64,000 nucleotides of DNA from Chitinophaga alhagiae. GTDB taxonomy: Bacteria > Bacteroidota > Bacteroidia > Chitinophagales > Chitinophagaceae. The stretch lies in the NCBI RefSeq assembly GCF_003568665.1, contig NZ_QXMH01000003.1, forward strand, positions 1-64,000, given 5' to 3'. The position numbers and the translations under genes were made by a program. Below the pieces are notes generated by a model. The model was not told where the DNA came from. It searched no databases and was given only the letters and a program-made list of their open reading frames with translations. Shown piece by piece: positions 8,268 to 19,766 of the stretch. The first letter of the stretch is position 1, and each line of letters opens with the position of its first letter.

Positions 8268-8654
8268 ATGCAGGATATTTCAACAATAGAGAACATCCGG
8301 CTGCTGGTAGACACCTTTTACGGAAAAATACGGCAACAACCGCTGCTGGGACCCATTTTTAACGGCGCCATCGGCAACCGCTGGCCGGAGCACCTGGACA
8401 AGATGTACCGTTTCTGGCAAACGGTATTGCTGGAAGAACATACCTATCACGGCAGCCCCTTCCTCCCCCACGCCAACATGCCGCTGGACCAGCGCCACTT
8501 TGATGCCTGGCTGCAGCTCTGGCACGAAACGGTGGATGCGCATTTTTCGGGCATCAAAGCGGAAGAGGCCAAATGGCGGGCGCATAAAATGGCGGGCATG
8601 TTCCTCTCCAAAATAGAATATTACCGGAATACCGGTTCAAAACCGCTGTTATGA
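8268..8654 (+). CDS. Truncated hemoglobin, group III
   Basis: 128 aa globin. LLVDTFYGKIRQQPLLGPIF, the KMYRFW segment of the distal pocket and the His in LQLWHETVDAHF (proximal ligand) are the visible family features. Group III truncated hemoglobins bind O2 and NO and are linked to microaerobic or nitrosative stress responses. A hemerythrin gene follows 25 bp downstream, and an Fnr-like dyad lies upstream. Confidence 0.9.
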   Translation: MQDISTIENIRLLVDTFYGKIRQQPLLGPIFNGAIGNRWPEHLDKMYRFWQTVLLEEHTYHGSPFLPHANMPLDQRHFDAWLQLWHETVDAHFSGIKAEEAKWRAHKMAGMFLSKIEYYRNTGSKPLL

Positions 8655-8679
8655 CCAGCGCACATATACCTGTTCAAGT

Positions 8680-9135
8680 ATGACACAGCCCATCAAACGC
8701 AGCGAACATATTGCTCCCCTCTCGCGGGACCATCATCATGGCCTGCTGTTTTCCTGGAAAATAAAACAGGGGCTTAAAAAACAGGTGGATACGGCCAGGA
8801 TAACCGCATACGTGGATTATTTCTGGAACACGCACCTGCTGCAGCATTTCAGGGAAGAGGAAACATTGCTTTTCAACCAGGTGGAAGACGAAGGCTGCGC
8901 CAAAGCGCTGCAGCAGCACAAGGCCATAGCGGAGCTGGTGAAAGAGCGGGATGCCGCCTCACTGGCAGCGCTGGCCGCCCAGGTAGACCAGCACATCCGC
9001 TTTGAAGAAAGGGAGCTGTTCCCCCGCCTGGAAGCCATATTGCCGGCGGAAGCGCTGGCCCGCACCGGCGCGGAGCTGGCCAGGCTGCACGAAACGGAAA
9101 ATAAAGATGACTATAAAGATGAATTCTGGCGCTGA
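8680..9135 (+). CDS. Hemerythrin HHE-domain protein
   Basis: 151 aa four-helix protein with the di-iron ligand pattern of hemerythrins: RDHHHGL (about 16-22), HLLQHFREEE (about 52-61), QHKAI (about 78) and HIRFEERELFPR (about 106-117). It could bind O2 or NO, or assist repair of iron centres (YtfE-like). It is probably cotranscribed with the truncated hemoglobin. Confidence 0.9.
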   Translation: MTQPIKRSEHIAPLSRDHHHGLLFSWKIKQGLKKQVDTARITAYVDYFWNTHLLQHFREEETLLFNQVEDEGCAKALQQHKAIAELVKERDAASLAALAAQVDQHIRFEERELFPRLEAILPAEALARTGAELARLHETENKDDYKDEFWR

Positions 9136-9180
9136 CAGCGCCACTGCCAGCGAGGCAGCGTAAGTTGATAGATAGAAAAA

Positions 9181-9204
9181 GGGCGCATCTGTTCAGATGC
9201 GCCC
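9181..9204 (-). terminator. Terminator of the topoisomerase IV operon
   Basis: GGGCGCATCTG pairs perfectly with CAGATGCGCCC around TT. On the minus strand it is followed by TTTTTCT, so it mainly stops parC transcripts; it may also block the convergent hemerythrin transcript. Confidence 0.8.
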
Positions 9205-9212
9205 CTGTTATG

Positions 9213-11747
9213 CTAGAATAATTCTCCCTGTATATTGCCGTCGTCTTCCGGCGCTTCTTCCTCTTCTTCGTTGAGCAGCTCCGCGCTGATCAGGTCATCT
9301 CCCGCCAGTTTATTGCCCACGGCCCTCCAGCCGGTTACTTCAATGGTTTCCGCCAGGGCTATTTCTTCTTCCTGCGGGTCCCGCTTCTTGCCGGTTTTCA
9401 GCAGTACAACAGGGTCTTCCTGCGTGGTCACCAGCTCCAGGTAATTGTTGGCCCCTTCCTTGATGAACAGGAACTTGTTGTTCAGCGTTTGCGTTTCTAT
9501 CTTGAAACGTTTGGCATTGAACTGTTTTTTGTCTCCGTCGTAATAGATGGCGGTTACCAGCTTTTCCGGGTTGAACTTCTCAATGTACACCGCATCGTTA
9601 GACTCATAACGGTTGGTGATCTCGTAGTTGGTCAGTTCGTAGGTGCCGTTCTTGTAAAACACCAGTATTTTGTCTTCTCCCTCAAAAGAACCTACGTACA
9701 GGCCGCGCTGTTCTGTGTTGAGGCGGCCCACCGTATCATCGTACCAGATCTTGATACCGCTCAGTGTGGAGGCGCCTGCTTCCTTGAACTTCACGGAGCG
9801 GATGGGGTACTTGGTCACCACGTTGCCCATGGAGCCGCGGCCCTTGATGGGAATGGTCTCGAAGTAAAAGTCAAATTCCTTTTTCTTGGCGGGACAATTG
9901 GGGCTCAGTTTTACCGTTACTACTTCCGCCTCCCCGTTGGAGTTGGCGGTGAAGTAATGCACTTTGGAGCCTTTTTCGCTCTTGGTGAGGTTATACTCCT
10001 TATCCCGCGTAATGCCGGTTACGTTGAAGCGTTTGGCCAGGCTGTAGCCTGTTTTCCCGTCTGAGTAGATCATGTTGTAGATCATACGCTCGTCTCCCTT
10101 GCGGAACACGTCTACGTGAATGATGTCTTTTCCTACAAAGGTCTTGTCTGCCACCTTTGTGACCAGCATCACCCCGTCTTTCCGGAATACGATGATATTG
10201 TCCAGGTCGGAGCAATCTGCCACAAACTCGTCTTTCTTCAGGGAGGTGCCAATGAAACCGTCTGCGCGGTTTACGTACAGTTTGGTATTGGCAATGGCTA
10301 CCTGTTGTACCTGTATGGTGTCAAACAGCTTGATCTCTGTTTTACGCTCGCGGCCGCGGCCGTATTTTTTCAGCAGGGTCTCGTAGTACTGTACGGTAAA
10401 GTCTGTCAGGTTGGCGAGGTCGTGCTTCACCTGCTTGATGTCTGCTTCAATGCCCTTGATCTGTTCCGCCAGCTCGTTGATGTCCAGCCGGTAGATGCGG
10501 CGCACGGGTTTTTCCGTGAGCTTCAGGATATCTTCCCGGGTGATCTCGCGGCGGAGCTGTTTTTTATACGGGTTGAAACCTTTGTCTATGGCCGTCAGCA
10601 CCGTTTCCCAGTCTTTATGCTTTTGCTCCAGTTCCTTGTAGATACCTTTCTCGAAGAAGATCTTTTCCAGCGAGGTATAGTGCCATTTGCCTTCCAGCTC
10701 TTCCAGCTTTATTTCCAGCTCCTGTTTCAGCAGTTCCCTGGTAAGGTCTGCAGACTGGCGCAGCAGGTCTGACGCACCGATGAAGCGGGGCTTGTCACTG
10801 ATGATCACACAGGCATTGGGGGAAATAGACACCTCGCAGTCTGTAAAGGCGTACAGGGCGTCTATGGTAATGTCTGGCGATATGCCGGGGGCCAGCTGCA
10901 CTTCTATTTCCACCTCCCTGGCGGTGCTGTCTACCACCTTTTTGATCTTGATCTTGCCGTTGTCATTAGCTTTTACAATAGACTCCATCAGGCCGGTGGT
11001 GGTAACGCCGTAGGGCACATCGCGGATAATGAGGGTCTTTTTGTCTTTCTCCTCAATATGCGCGCGCACGCGTACTTTACCGCCGCGGCGGCCATCGTTG
11101 TAGTTGGTCACGTCTATCATGCCGCCGGTGGCAAAATCAGGGTACAGCTCAAATTTTTTGCCGCGCAGGTACTTGATGGAAGCGTCTATCAGCTCGCAGA
11201 AGTTATGCGGCAGTATTTTGGTGCTGAGGCCCACGGCAATGCCTTCGGCGCCTTGTGCCAGCAGCAGGGGAAATTTCATGGGCAGGGCCACGGGCTCGTT
11301 CTTGCGGCCGTCGTAGCTCAGTTGCCATTCCGTGGTTTTGGCGTTGAAGGCCACATCCAGCGCAAACTTGGAGAGGCGTGCCTCAATGTAACGGGCGGCG
11401 GCGGCATCGTCTCCGGTACGCACATCGCCCCAGTTACCCTGGGTTTCAATGAGGAGGTCTTTTTGCCCCAGGTTCACAATAGCGTCGCTGATAGACTGGT
11501 CTCCGTGGGGGTGGTACTGCATCGTTTGCCCTATCACATTGGCCACCTTGTTGAAACGGCCGTCGTCCATTTCCTTCATGGCGTGCAAAATGCGCCGCTG
11601 TACGGGCTTCAGGCCGTCTTCCACTGCCGGTACGGCACGCTCCAGGATAACGTAAGATGCATAATCAAGAAACCAGTCCTTGTACTTCTCATCCACATGC
11701 TCCATGCCGTGCAGTGATTCGTCCGTCTGTTCGTTCATAGTACTCAT
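9213..11747 (-). CDS. parC: DNA topoisomerase IV subunit A
   Basis: 844 aa. Breakage-reunion domain with the active-site tyrosine in AAAARYIEARLS (Tyr120) and the quinolone-pocket stretch YHPHGDQSISDAI. Tower and coiled-coil regions follow (about 330-480), then a C-terminal beta-pinwheel (about 500-800) and an acidic tail (EEEEEAPEDDG). It decatenates daughter chromosomes with ParE. The divergence of the pinwheel from the GyrA box pattern supports ParC rather than GyrA, and parE lies in the same operon. ATG 11747 is used, with a second Met at codon 4. Confidence 0.93.
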   Translation of the reverse strand: MSTMNEQTDESLHGMEHVDEKYKDWFLDYASYVILERAVPAVEDGLKPVQRRILHAMKEMDDGRFNKVANVIGQTMQYHPHGDQSISDAIVNLGQKDLLIETQGNWGDVRTGDDAAAARYIEARLSKFALDVAFNAKTTEWQLSYDGRKNEPVALPMKFPLLLAQGAEGIAVGLSTKILPHNFCELIDASIKYLRGKKFELYPDFATGGMIDVTNYNDGRRGGKVRVRAHIEEKDKKTLIIRDVPYGVTTTGLMESIVKANDNGKIKIKKVVDSTAREVEIEVQLAPGISPDITIDALYAFTDCEVSISPNACVIISDKPRFIGASDLLRQSADLTRELLKQELEIKLEELEGKWHYTSLEKIFFEKGIYKELEQKHKDWETVLTAIDKGFNPYKKQLRREITREDILKLTEKPVRRIYRLDINELAEQIKGIEADIKQVKHDLANLTDFTVQYYETLLKKYGRGRERKTEIKLFDTIQVQQVAIANTKLYVNRADGFIGTSLKKDEFVADCSDLDNIIVFRKDGVMLVTKVADKTFVGKDIIHVDVFRKGDERMIYNMIYSDGKTGYSLAKRFNVTGITRDKEYNLTKSEKGSKVHYFTANSNGEAEVVTVKLSPNCPAKKKEFDFYFETIPIKGRGSMGNVVTKYPIRSVKFKEAGASTLSGIKIWYDDTVGRLNTEQRGLYVGSFEGEDKILVFYKNGTYELTNYEITNRYESNDAVYIEKFNPEKLVTAIYYDGDKKQFNAKRFKIETQTLNNKFLFIKEGANNYLELVTTQEDPVVLLKTGKKRDPQEEEIALAETIEVTGWRAVGNKLAGDDLISAELLNEEEEEAPEDDGNIQGELF

Positions 11748-11779
11748 ATGATCCTTTAAAAAACTTTCCTAAATGTTGT

Positions 11780-12181
11780 TTACCGCTTGCCCCGCAGAAA
11801 ATCATCGCGCCATACGCGCACGGAGTCTATCTTCACGTCTTCCAGCGTGTTCAGCTCCATAAAGGAGCAATCTGTAAGGGCTTCCAGCTGGTGCCAGATG
11901 CGCACGGGTATCTCTACCCGCGCCGGGGCCTCTATCACGTCTGTACGGATGGCGGTCTCTTCTATGGGGCACCAGTGTATGGCGGCGCGGCCGCTCAGCA
12001 GGTACATGATCTCGGGATTCTTATAATCGCTGTGGCCGTTGTGGTAATGCTGGCCGCTGCTGCTGCCGGCGTTGCGGTAGCAGAGTATGAAGGTGCCGGT
12101 GCGGAAGGTTTGCCATTCGTAATTCCGGCCCCTGTCATCTTCGCCTTTCAGCTCCAGCGGTGTAATTATGATCTGTGACAT
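11780..12181 (-). CDS. Cupin-fold protein
   Basis: 133 aa single-domain cupin. HYHNGHSDYKNPEIMYLLSG carries the first-motif metal ligands in a variant form, and PVRIWHQLEAL supplies the second-motif His. It is similar in outline to WxcM/sugar-epimerase-like cupins, but the substrate cannot be inferred. It is embedded in the parE-parC operon with a 1-bp gap to DUF1835 and a 32-bp gap to parC. Confidence 0.75.
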   Translation of the reverse strand: MSQIIITPLELKGEDDRGRNYEWQTFRTGTFILCYRNAGSSSGQHYHNGHSDYKNPEIMYLLSGRAAIHWCPIEETAIRTDVIEAPARVEIPVRIWHQLEALTDCSFMELNTLEDVKIDSVRVWRDDFLRGKR

Positions 12182-12182
12182 A

Positions 12183-13076
12183 TCAACTGGTTGCCTGTTC
12201 TGCAGCGTCTGCCTCCGGCGCGGGGCTGCCGGGCAGTTTCACTTCGTAATCTTTCATCGTTTTCAGTTCCCCGCGGCCTTCCAGCTTTTCCTCCCGCACC
12301 AGCTCTTTCAGCCGCCAGTTGAGGTACTGGTCCATCACCGGGTATTTGAACTTGCCGGTTACCTGGGCAATCACCTTGTTCGCTTTCTGGAACTCGGGCG
12401 TTGCGGCGTGCAGCAGGTCTTTGTCATAAAATGAGGCGGCCTCCCCCCTGATCTTTTTACCGCCTTCCAGCAGGCGTACGCCCGCGTTCTCGTTCATCAG
12501 GCGGCGCCACTCGTCCCCATCCAGCTCAAACTCCGCCAGAGACACTTCCCGGGCCAGTTTTTTGGCTTTCAGGAACTCTTTGGGCAATATCTGGTGCAGG
12601 TGAGTGGGATAAAATACGGCGTTCTTTTCGTTGAGGAAAGGCAGGTTGTTGAGATAGATGAGGTGGATGCGGCCGGAGAAACGGTCCAGTTGGCTCACCA
12701 GCCAATAATAGCCGCACACGTCCGCAGCGTTCTGGCCGGCCCATATCCACACGGTCAGCTCCTCTTCTTCCCGCAGGCGGCCCTTGAGCGCGCGCACCGG
12801 GTCTATGTCTTCATACACCGGCTCCGCGTCCGTTCCCGGTGCGGCATCTACCGCCAGGGCTGCCTGTGTGCCTGCCATGGCCGGGCCTGCGGCCTGCATG
12901 ACGGCCCACCATTCCTTGCGCGCGCGGCGCCCGTCTGGCGTGTCCAGTATGAACAGGGGGCCTACGGCCAGGTCATCTTCAAAACACAATACATCGCCCG
13001 CCAGGTTGGGGTCCAGCTCAAAAGCGGCCTTCAGGTTGGTGGCCGATGATTGTCCGAATACTATGTGTAATATCAT
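12183..13076 (-). CDS. DUF1835/DUF3658 protein
   Basis: 297 aa. The N-terminus ILHIVFGQSSATNLKAAF and the DDLAVGPL motif at about residue 35 are DUF1835 hallmarks; the C-terminal half (PEFQKANKVIAQV ... MDQYLNWRLKELV) is the DUF3658 partner domain. The biochemical function is unknown. It starts 4 bp after parE, so it is tightly coupled to topoisomerase IV expression. A low-complexity Ala/Pro/Glu tail ends the protein. Confidence 0.82.
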   Translation of the reverse strand: MILHIVFGQSSATNLKAAFELDPNLAGDVLCFEDDLAVGPLFILDTPDGRRARKEWWAVMQAAGPAMAGTQAALAVDAAPGTDAEPVYEDIDPVRALKGRLREEEELTVWIWAGQNAADVCGYYWLVSQLDRFSGRIHLIYLNNLPFLNEKNAVFYPTHLHQILPKEFLKAKKLAREVSLAEFELDGDEWRRLMNENAGVRLLEGGKKIRGEAASFYDKDLLHAATPEFQKANKVIAQVTGKFKYPVMDQYLNWRLKELVREEKLEGRGELKTMKDYEVKLPGSPAPEADAAEQATS

Positions 13077-13080
13077 ACGC

Positions 13081-14985
<1,905 letters not shown>

Positions 14986-15095
14986 TTAATCTGAGAAAGC
15001 AAATCGTCAACCGGGTAAATACCTGATGTAGAAAGCGTTGGGGGAGTGCGTCCGCCCGGTGCTTACTAAATCTTTTAGCAAAATCCGGTCGTTGG

Positions 15096-15125
15096 CAAAA
15101 ATAAAGGATTCGGATAAAATCCCAA
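15096..15125 (-). promoter_or_regulatory. Promoter of the parE operon
   Basis: On the minus strand TTG (15125-15123) is followed after 19 bp by TATTTTTG (15103-15096), matching the Bacteroidota TTG/TAnnTTTG promoter. The leader would be about 105 nt. The remaining part of 14986-15411 is AT-rich and holds no gene that I can support. Confidence 0.5.
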
Positions 15126-15411
15126 GTAGATTTTATGCACTATACCTATCTTGCTGGTTACAAGCGCCTTGGATATTTAATTCACATCCCCTCTTCCGCA
15201 AAAATCACACTTTCGTATAATGATTAACTACAATAAAAGTCATATTTTTTTAGATGAATGCAACACTGATTTGCTATCAAATAAATTTCTATTCAAATAT
15301 TATTTTATATAATTAAATTATCTATATTTACATCCGCATCCATTAGCTGAAGACCCGCCGGAATGCATCTGTAAGAGCATATCCCCTTGGTAAAACCTTA
15401 AATCTATCCTG

Positions 15412-15567
15412 ATGAAAACACTGTTCTTTACCCTTGTAGCGGCGGTTTTGGTGGTAGCTATCATAGTTACTTTATTAATAGGACATGAGCAGCGGGCGAT
15501 GTACCGCATTAAGGATATCTGCATCCGGGTGGCGCAGAAATTCGACTCCTGGCAGATGCTCCGTTGA
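15412..15567 (+). CDS. Small single-pass membrane protein (51 aa)
   Basis: ATG at 15412 opens a 51-codon frame: MKTLFFTLVAAVLVVA... gives one hydrophobic helix (residues 4-23), followed by a cytoplasmic-type basic/amphipathic tail (HEQRAMYRIKDICIRVAQ). A TATATTTA element at 15323-15330 could drive it. A second small membrane ORF starts 62 bp later and a strong terminator follows, making a two-cistron unit. Function unknown. Confidence 0.55.
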   Translation: MKTLFFTLVAAVLVVAIIVTLLIGHEQRAMYRIKDICIRVAQKFDSWQMLR

Positions 15568-15629
15568 AGGGAGCGCCCCTCTGCACTCGTTTTTTCCAAT
15601 TTTCAGAAACTGATTAAATCCCTATACCT

Positions 15630-15749
15630 ATGAAAACCGGCTTATTGTTCAAACTGGCGTGCCTGTGCATCGCCTCTGTAGTGCTGATCGCCCATTTTGC
15701 GCGTAAATATATGAGAACGCGCATGGTAAAGGTCCGTTCTGCAGGCTGA
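15630..15749 (+). CDS. Small single-pass membrane protein (39 aa)
   Basis: ATG at 15630 opens a 39-codon frame with a hydrophobic helix at about residues 5-21 (LLFKLACLCIASVVLIA) and a strongly basic tail (ARKYMRTRMVKVRSAG). Same layout as its upstream neighbour: MKT start, one helix, positive C-terminus. The strong terminator at 15774 begins 25 bp after the stop. Function unknown; too short for a confident family call. Confidence 0.5.
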   Translation: MKTGLLFKLACLCIASVVLIAHFARKYMRTRMVKVRSAG

Positions 15750-15773
15750 TGCGATTATCCAGGCATTGGCTTC

Positions 15774-15822
15774 GGGCTGACTGGAAAAGTTTTTACGCTT
15801 TCCGGTCAGCCCTTTTTCTTTT
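15774..15822 (+). terminator. Strong intrinsic terminator after the small-ORF pair
   Basis: GGGCTGACTGGAAAAG pairs with CTTTCCGGTCAGCCC (one bulge, one G-T pair) and is followed by TTTTTCTTTT. Confidence 0.85.
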
Positions 15823-15971
15823 GTATTATTTTCTTCATTTCTTGCAGTATTATTTTAAAAACGCCCCAGGGGCTTGTTAACTCCGCCGGAAAAGCATATA
15901 TTGTTACAGACGCAGCACTACAGTAATTACACCGTTTATTACCAAAAACAGCGGGAATAGATTCCACCGAT

Positions 15972-18257
15972 ATGCAAAAACAATATTGTCTGCTCCTACT
16001 CTTGTTCCTTGCCTGTAACCGGCCGCAACCCACCGCGGATGCCAGCAGGTTGCCGGATGAGGTAGACTACAACTTCCACATCCGGCCTATTCTTTCAGAC
16101 AAATGTTTTACCTGCCATGGCCCTGACGCCAACAAGCGCGAGGCAGGCCTGCGGCTGGACATCGGGGACAGCGCCTTCAAGGCCCTGCAGGAAACGCCCG
16201 GCGCCTTTGCTTTTGTGCCCGGCAAGCCCCACCAGTCTGAAGTATACAACAGGATCACTTCCGAAGATACCTCGCTGCGCATGCCGCCCGTCAATTCCAA
16301 CCTGCACCTGACGGAGCGGGAGATCAGGCTCATAGAAAAATGGATCAAACAGGGCGCGCAATACAAGCCGCACTGGGCCTTTGTAGCGCCTAAAGCGGTG
16401 AAACCGCCGGGCGGTGACAATGACCGGTGGCCCCGCAACGAAATAGACCATTTTATCCTGGAAGGCATGGAAAACGCCGGGCTGCAACCCAATGAGGAAG
16501 CAGACCGCGAGCATCTGCTCAAACGCGCCTCGCTGGATATTACCGGCCTGCCGCCCACTATAGAGATGATGGACCGCTTCCTGGCGGATAACCGCCCGGA
16601 CGCCTACGAGCGCATGGTAGACACCCTGCTGGCCATGCCGCAGTACGGCGAGAAAATGGCCGTACACTGGATGGACGTAGCCCGATACGCGGACTCTCAC
16701 GGCTACCAGGACGATAACTACCGTTCCATGTGGCCCTGGCGGGACTGGGTGATACATGCCTTCAACACCAACATGCCTTACAACCGCTTTGTGACCTGGC
16801 AAATGGCGGGAGACCTGATGCCCGGCGCCACACGGGAACAGCTGCTGGCCTCCGGCTTTAACCGCAACCACAAGATCACGGAAGAAGGCGGGGTCATAGA
16901 CGAAGAATATCGGGTGGAGTATGTTTCAGACCGCACCAACACCTTCGGCAAAGCGTTCCTCGGTGTTACCATAGAATGCGCCAAGTGTCACGATCATAAA
17001 TACGATCCTTTCTCACAGGAAGAATACTACAAGCTATACGCCTTTTTCAACAACGTAAAGGAAGTAGGGCTGGAATCTACCGTTGGCGGGCCGGAAACCT
17101 ATGCCAAGAAGCCCTTCATGGAAATCTCCAATGAAGAGGTGAAAGACGTGCTCAGCTTCATCAACAGGCCTGATACGAACCGCCTCATTGTATCCGTGAT
17201 GGGCGACCAGGATACGGTACGGAAAACGTATATCCTGGAACGCGGGGTGTATGACGGGCATGGCCGTGAAGTAAGCGCCGGCACGCCGCGCTCCATACTT
17301 TCCTTCAAGGGCCGGCCAGACCGGCTGGGACTGGCGGAATGGCTTTTCAGCCCGCAAAACCCGCTCACGGCGAGAGTATTCGTGAACCGCATGTGGCAGG
17401 AAGTGTTCGGCAAAGGCATTGTAAAAACCTCCGGTGATTTTGGCATGCAGGGCGAGCTGCCCTCCCACCCCGCGCTGCTGGACTGGCTGGCGGTAGATTT
17501 TACGCAGCATGGCTGGGACATCAAGCGCCTCATGAAACAGCTGGTCACCTCCGCCACCTACCGCCAGAGCGCCGTAGCCACCAAAAAGAAACTGGCCGCG
17601 GACCCGGATAACATCTGGCTTTCCCGCGCGCCGCGGCAACGCCTGCCGGCGGAGCTGGTGCGTGACATGGTGCTGAGCAGCAGCGGCTTGCTGGTGAAAA
17701 AGATAGGCGGCCCCAGCGTAAAACCCTACCAGCCCAAAGGGCTGTGGGAACTGGCCACCTCCGGCCGCGGGCAGCTGGCCCGGTACGTGCAGGACCATGG
17801 AGAAAGCCTCTACCGCCGCGGATTGTACACCTTCATTAAAAGAACGGTGCCGCCGCCTTCTCTCATGATATTTGACGGCAGCAACCGGGACCAGTGCGAG
17901 ATAAAACGGACGGCTACCAACACGCCCCTGCAGGCGCTGGTAATGCTCAACGACCCGCAGGTGCTGGAAGCCTCCCGCGTGCTGGCGGCGCGGCTGCTGC
18001 AGGAAAAAGCGGACCCGGTAGAAACGGCCTTCCGCCGCATTGTATGCCGCAAGCCCAGCGAGCAGGAACTGGCCCTGCTCCGGTCTTATTATACGGAACA
18101 ACAGCAACACTTCAGGAGCAAGCCCGGAGATGCGGCCAAACTGCTCTCCTACGGCGAATACCCGCTGCCGGAAAAAGCAGACAAGCCCGCCATTGCGGCG
18201 CTGATGCAGGTGGTGACCACCATCTACAACCTGGAGGAAACATTGTCTAAAACATAG
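15972..18257 (+). CDS. DUF1549/DUF1553 protein with planctomycete-type cytochrome c domain
   Basis: 761 aa lipoprotein (LLFLACN, Cys15 lipobox). A heme c motif CFTCH (Cys45, Cys48, His49) lies in an N-terminal PSCyt1-type domain; DUF1549 (about 150-360) follows with a second CAKCH motif, then DUF1553 (about 440-720). Such proteins are abundant in Planctomycetes and occur in Bacteroidota with DUF1501 partners; they are linked to degradation of complex substrates but their chemistry is unproven. First gene of a three-gene operon. Confidence 0.9.
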   Translation: MQKQYCLLLLLFLACNRPQPTADASRLPDEVDYNFHIRPILSDKCFTCHGPDANKREAGLRLDIGDSAFKALQETPGAFAFVPGKPHQSEVYNRITSEDTSLRMPPVNSNLHLTEREIRLIEKWIKQGAQYKPHWAFVAPKAVKPPGGDNDRWPRNEIDHFILEGMENAGLQPNEEADREHLLKRASLDITGLPPTIEMMDRFLADNRPDAYERMVDTLLAMPQYGEKMAVHWMDVARYADSHGYQDDNYRSMWPWRDWVIHAFNTNMPYNRFVTWQMAGDLMPGATREQLLASGFNRNHKITEEGGVIDEEYRVEYVSDRTNTFGKAFLGVTIECAKCHDHKYDPFSQEEYYKLYAFFNNVKEVGLESTVGGPETYAKKPFMEISNEEVKDVLSFINRPDTNRLIVSVMGDQDTVRKTYILERGVYDGHGREVSAGTPRSILSFKGRPDRLGLAEWLFSPQNPLTARVFVNRMWQEVFGKGIVKTSGDFGMQGELPSHPALLDWLAVDFTQHGWDIKRLMKQLVTSATYRQSAVATKKKLAADPDNIWLSRAPRQRLPAELVRDMVLSSSGLLVKKIGGPSVKPYQPKGLWELATSGRGQLARYVQDHGESLYRRGLYTFIKRTVPPPSLMIFDGSNRDQCEIKRTATNTPLQALVMLNDPQVLEASRVLAARLLQEKADPVETAFRRIVCRKPSEQELALLRSYYTEQQQHFRSKPGDAAKLLSYGEYPLPEKADKPAIAALMQVVTTIYNLEETLSKT

Positions 18258-18305
18258 CATACCGGCCGTAGTTATCACGCCGGCAGCATCATAAAACAGT
18301 TCATC

Positions 18306-19763
18306 ATGGACAAAGAATTTCTGGAACACGGCCTGAACATGAACCGCCGCCGCTTCCTCTCCCGGCTGAGCCTTGGCCTGGGTAGCGTGGCACTGGGCTC
18401 CCTGCTGATACCAGACCTTTTCGGCGGTGGCAGCGGTGTGGAAGAAATGGGCCTGGCGCCGGGCATACCCCACTTTGCGCCAAAAGCAAAAAGGGTGATC
18501 TACCTGTTCCAGAACGGCGCGCCCTCTCAACTGGAATCTTTCGATTACAAACCCAAGCTGCGCGAAATGATGGGGCAGGAACTGCCCGCCTCCGTACGCA
18601 TGGGCCAGCGGCTTACCGGCATGACCTCCGGGCAAAGCTCTTTTCCGCTGGTAGGGTCTTTCTACGATTTTAAACAATACGGCGAGGCCCGCGCATGGGT
18701 GAGCGACCTGTTCCCCTATACGGCCAAAGTGGTAGACGATATCTGCATTGTTCGCTCCATGTTCACCGAGGCCATCAACCACGACCCCGCCCTCACCTTC
18801 TTCCAAACGGGCGCCCAGCAAGGCAACCGGCCCAGCATGGGCGCATGGGTGAGCTATGGCCTGGGCAGCGAGAACAAGAACCTGCCTGCTTTTTGCGTGC
18901 TGCTTTCCCGCGGCAAGGGCAACGGCCAGGGCGTGTACTCCAAACTGTGGACCAACGGCTTCCTGGACAGCATTCACCAGGGCGTACAGTTCAGCAGCGG
19001 CGAAAGCCCGGTGCTGTACCTGAACAACCCCGCCGGCATGGACTCTACCGGCCGCCGCAAAATGCTGGACAAGCTCTCTGAGCTGAACCACCTCTCCTAC
19101 AGCGAATTTGGAGACCCGGAGATCACCGCCAAAATACAGCAGTACGAAATGGCGTACCGCATGCAAACGGCCGTGCCAGACATTACAGACCTTTCCAAAG
19201 AACCTGACGATATCATCAAACTCTACGGGCCCAACTGCCTGGTGCCCGGCACCTTTGCCTCCAACTGCCTGCTGGCGCGCAAGCTGTCTGAGAACGGCGT
19301 ACGTTTTGTTCAGCTCTACCACCAGGGCTGGGACCAGCACGGCAACCTGCCCAGGGAAATGGCCGGCCAAGCGCTGGATGTTGACCAGGCTTCCGCCGCG
19401 CTGATCACAGACCTCAAACAAAGAGGCCTGCTGGATGAAACACTGGTGATCTGGGGCGGCGAGTTTGGCCGCACCAACTACAGCCAGGGCAAACTCAGCG
19501 CAGACAACTACGGGAGAGACCACCACCCGCGCTGTTTCTCCATCTGGATGGCCGGCGGCGGCGTGAAGCCCGGTATTGTTTACGGGGAAACAGACGATTT
19601 CGGCTACAACATCACAAAAGACCCCGTGCATGTGCACGACTTCCAGGCCACCGTGATGCACCTGCTGGGGCTTGATCATGAAAAACTCATCTACAAACAC
19701 CTGGGCCGCCGCTACCGCCTTACAGACGTGGCCGGCAACGTGGTAAAAGACCTTATAGCATAA
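18306..19763 (+). CDS. DUF1501 protein, sulfatase-like fold, Tat signal
   Basis: 485 aa. MNRRRFLSRLSLGLGSVALGS (from residue 12) is a twin-arginine-type signal; the mature part has the alkaline-phosphatase/sulfatase-like DUF1501 plan (LVIWGGEFGRTNYSQ, GRDHHPRCFSIWMAGGGVK). It probably works with the upstream DUF1553 cytochrome protein outside the inner membrane. It lies 48 bp downstream of that gene and 3 bp before the next one. Confidence 0.9.
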   Translation: MDKEFLEHGLNMNRRRFLSRLSLGLGSVALGSLLIPDLFGGGSGVEEMGLAPGIPHFAPKAKRVIYLFQNGAPSQLESFDYKPKLREMMGQELPASVRMGQRLTGMTSGQSSFPLVGSFYDFKQYGEARAWVSDLFPYTAKVVDDICIVRSMFTEAINHDPALTFFQTGAQQGNRPSMGAWVSYGLGSENKNLPAFCVLLSRGKGNGQGVYSKLWTNGFLDSIHQGVQFSSGESPVLYLNNPAGMDSTGRRKMLDKLSELNHLSYSEFGDPEITAKIQQYEMAYRMQTAVPDITDLSKEPDDIIKLYGPNCLVPGTFASNCLLARKLSENGVRFVQLYHQGWDQHGNLPREMAGQALDVDQASAALITDLKQRGLLDETLVIWGGEFGRTNYSQGKLSADNYGRDHHPRCFSIWMAGGGVKPGIVYGETDDFGYNITKDPVHVHDFQATVMHLLGLDHEKLIYKHLGRRYRLTDVAGNVVKDLIA

Positions 19764-19766
19764 CAA

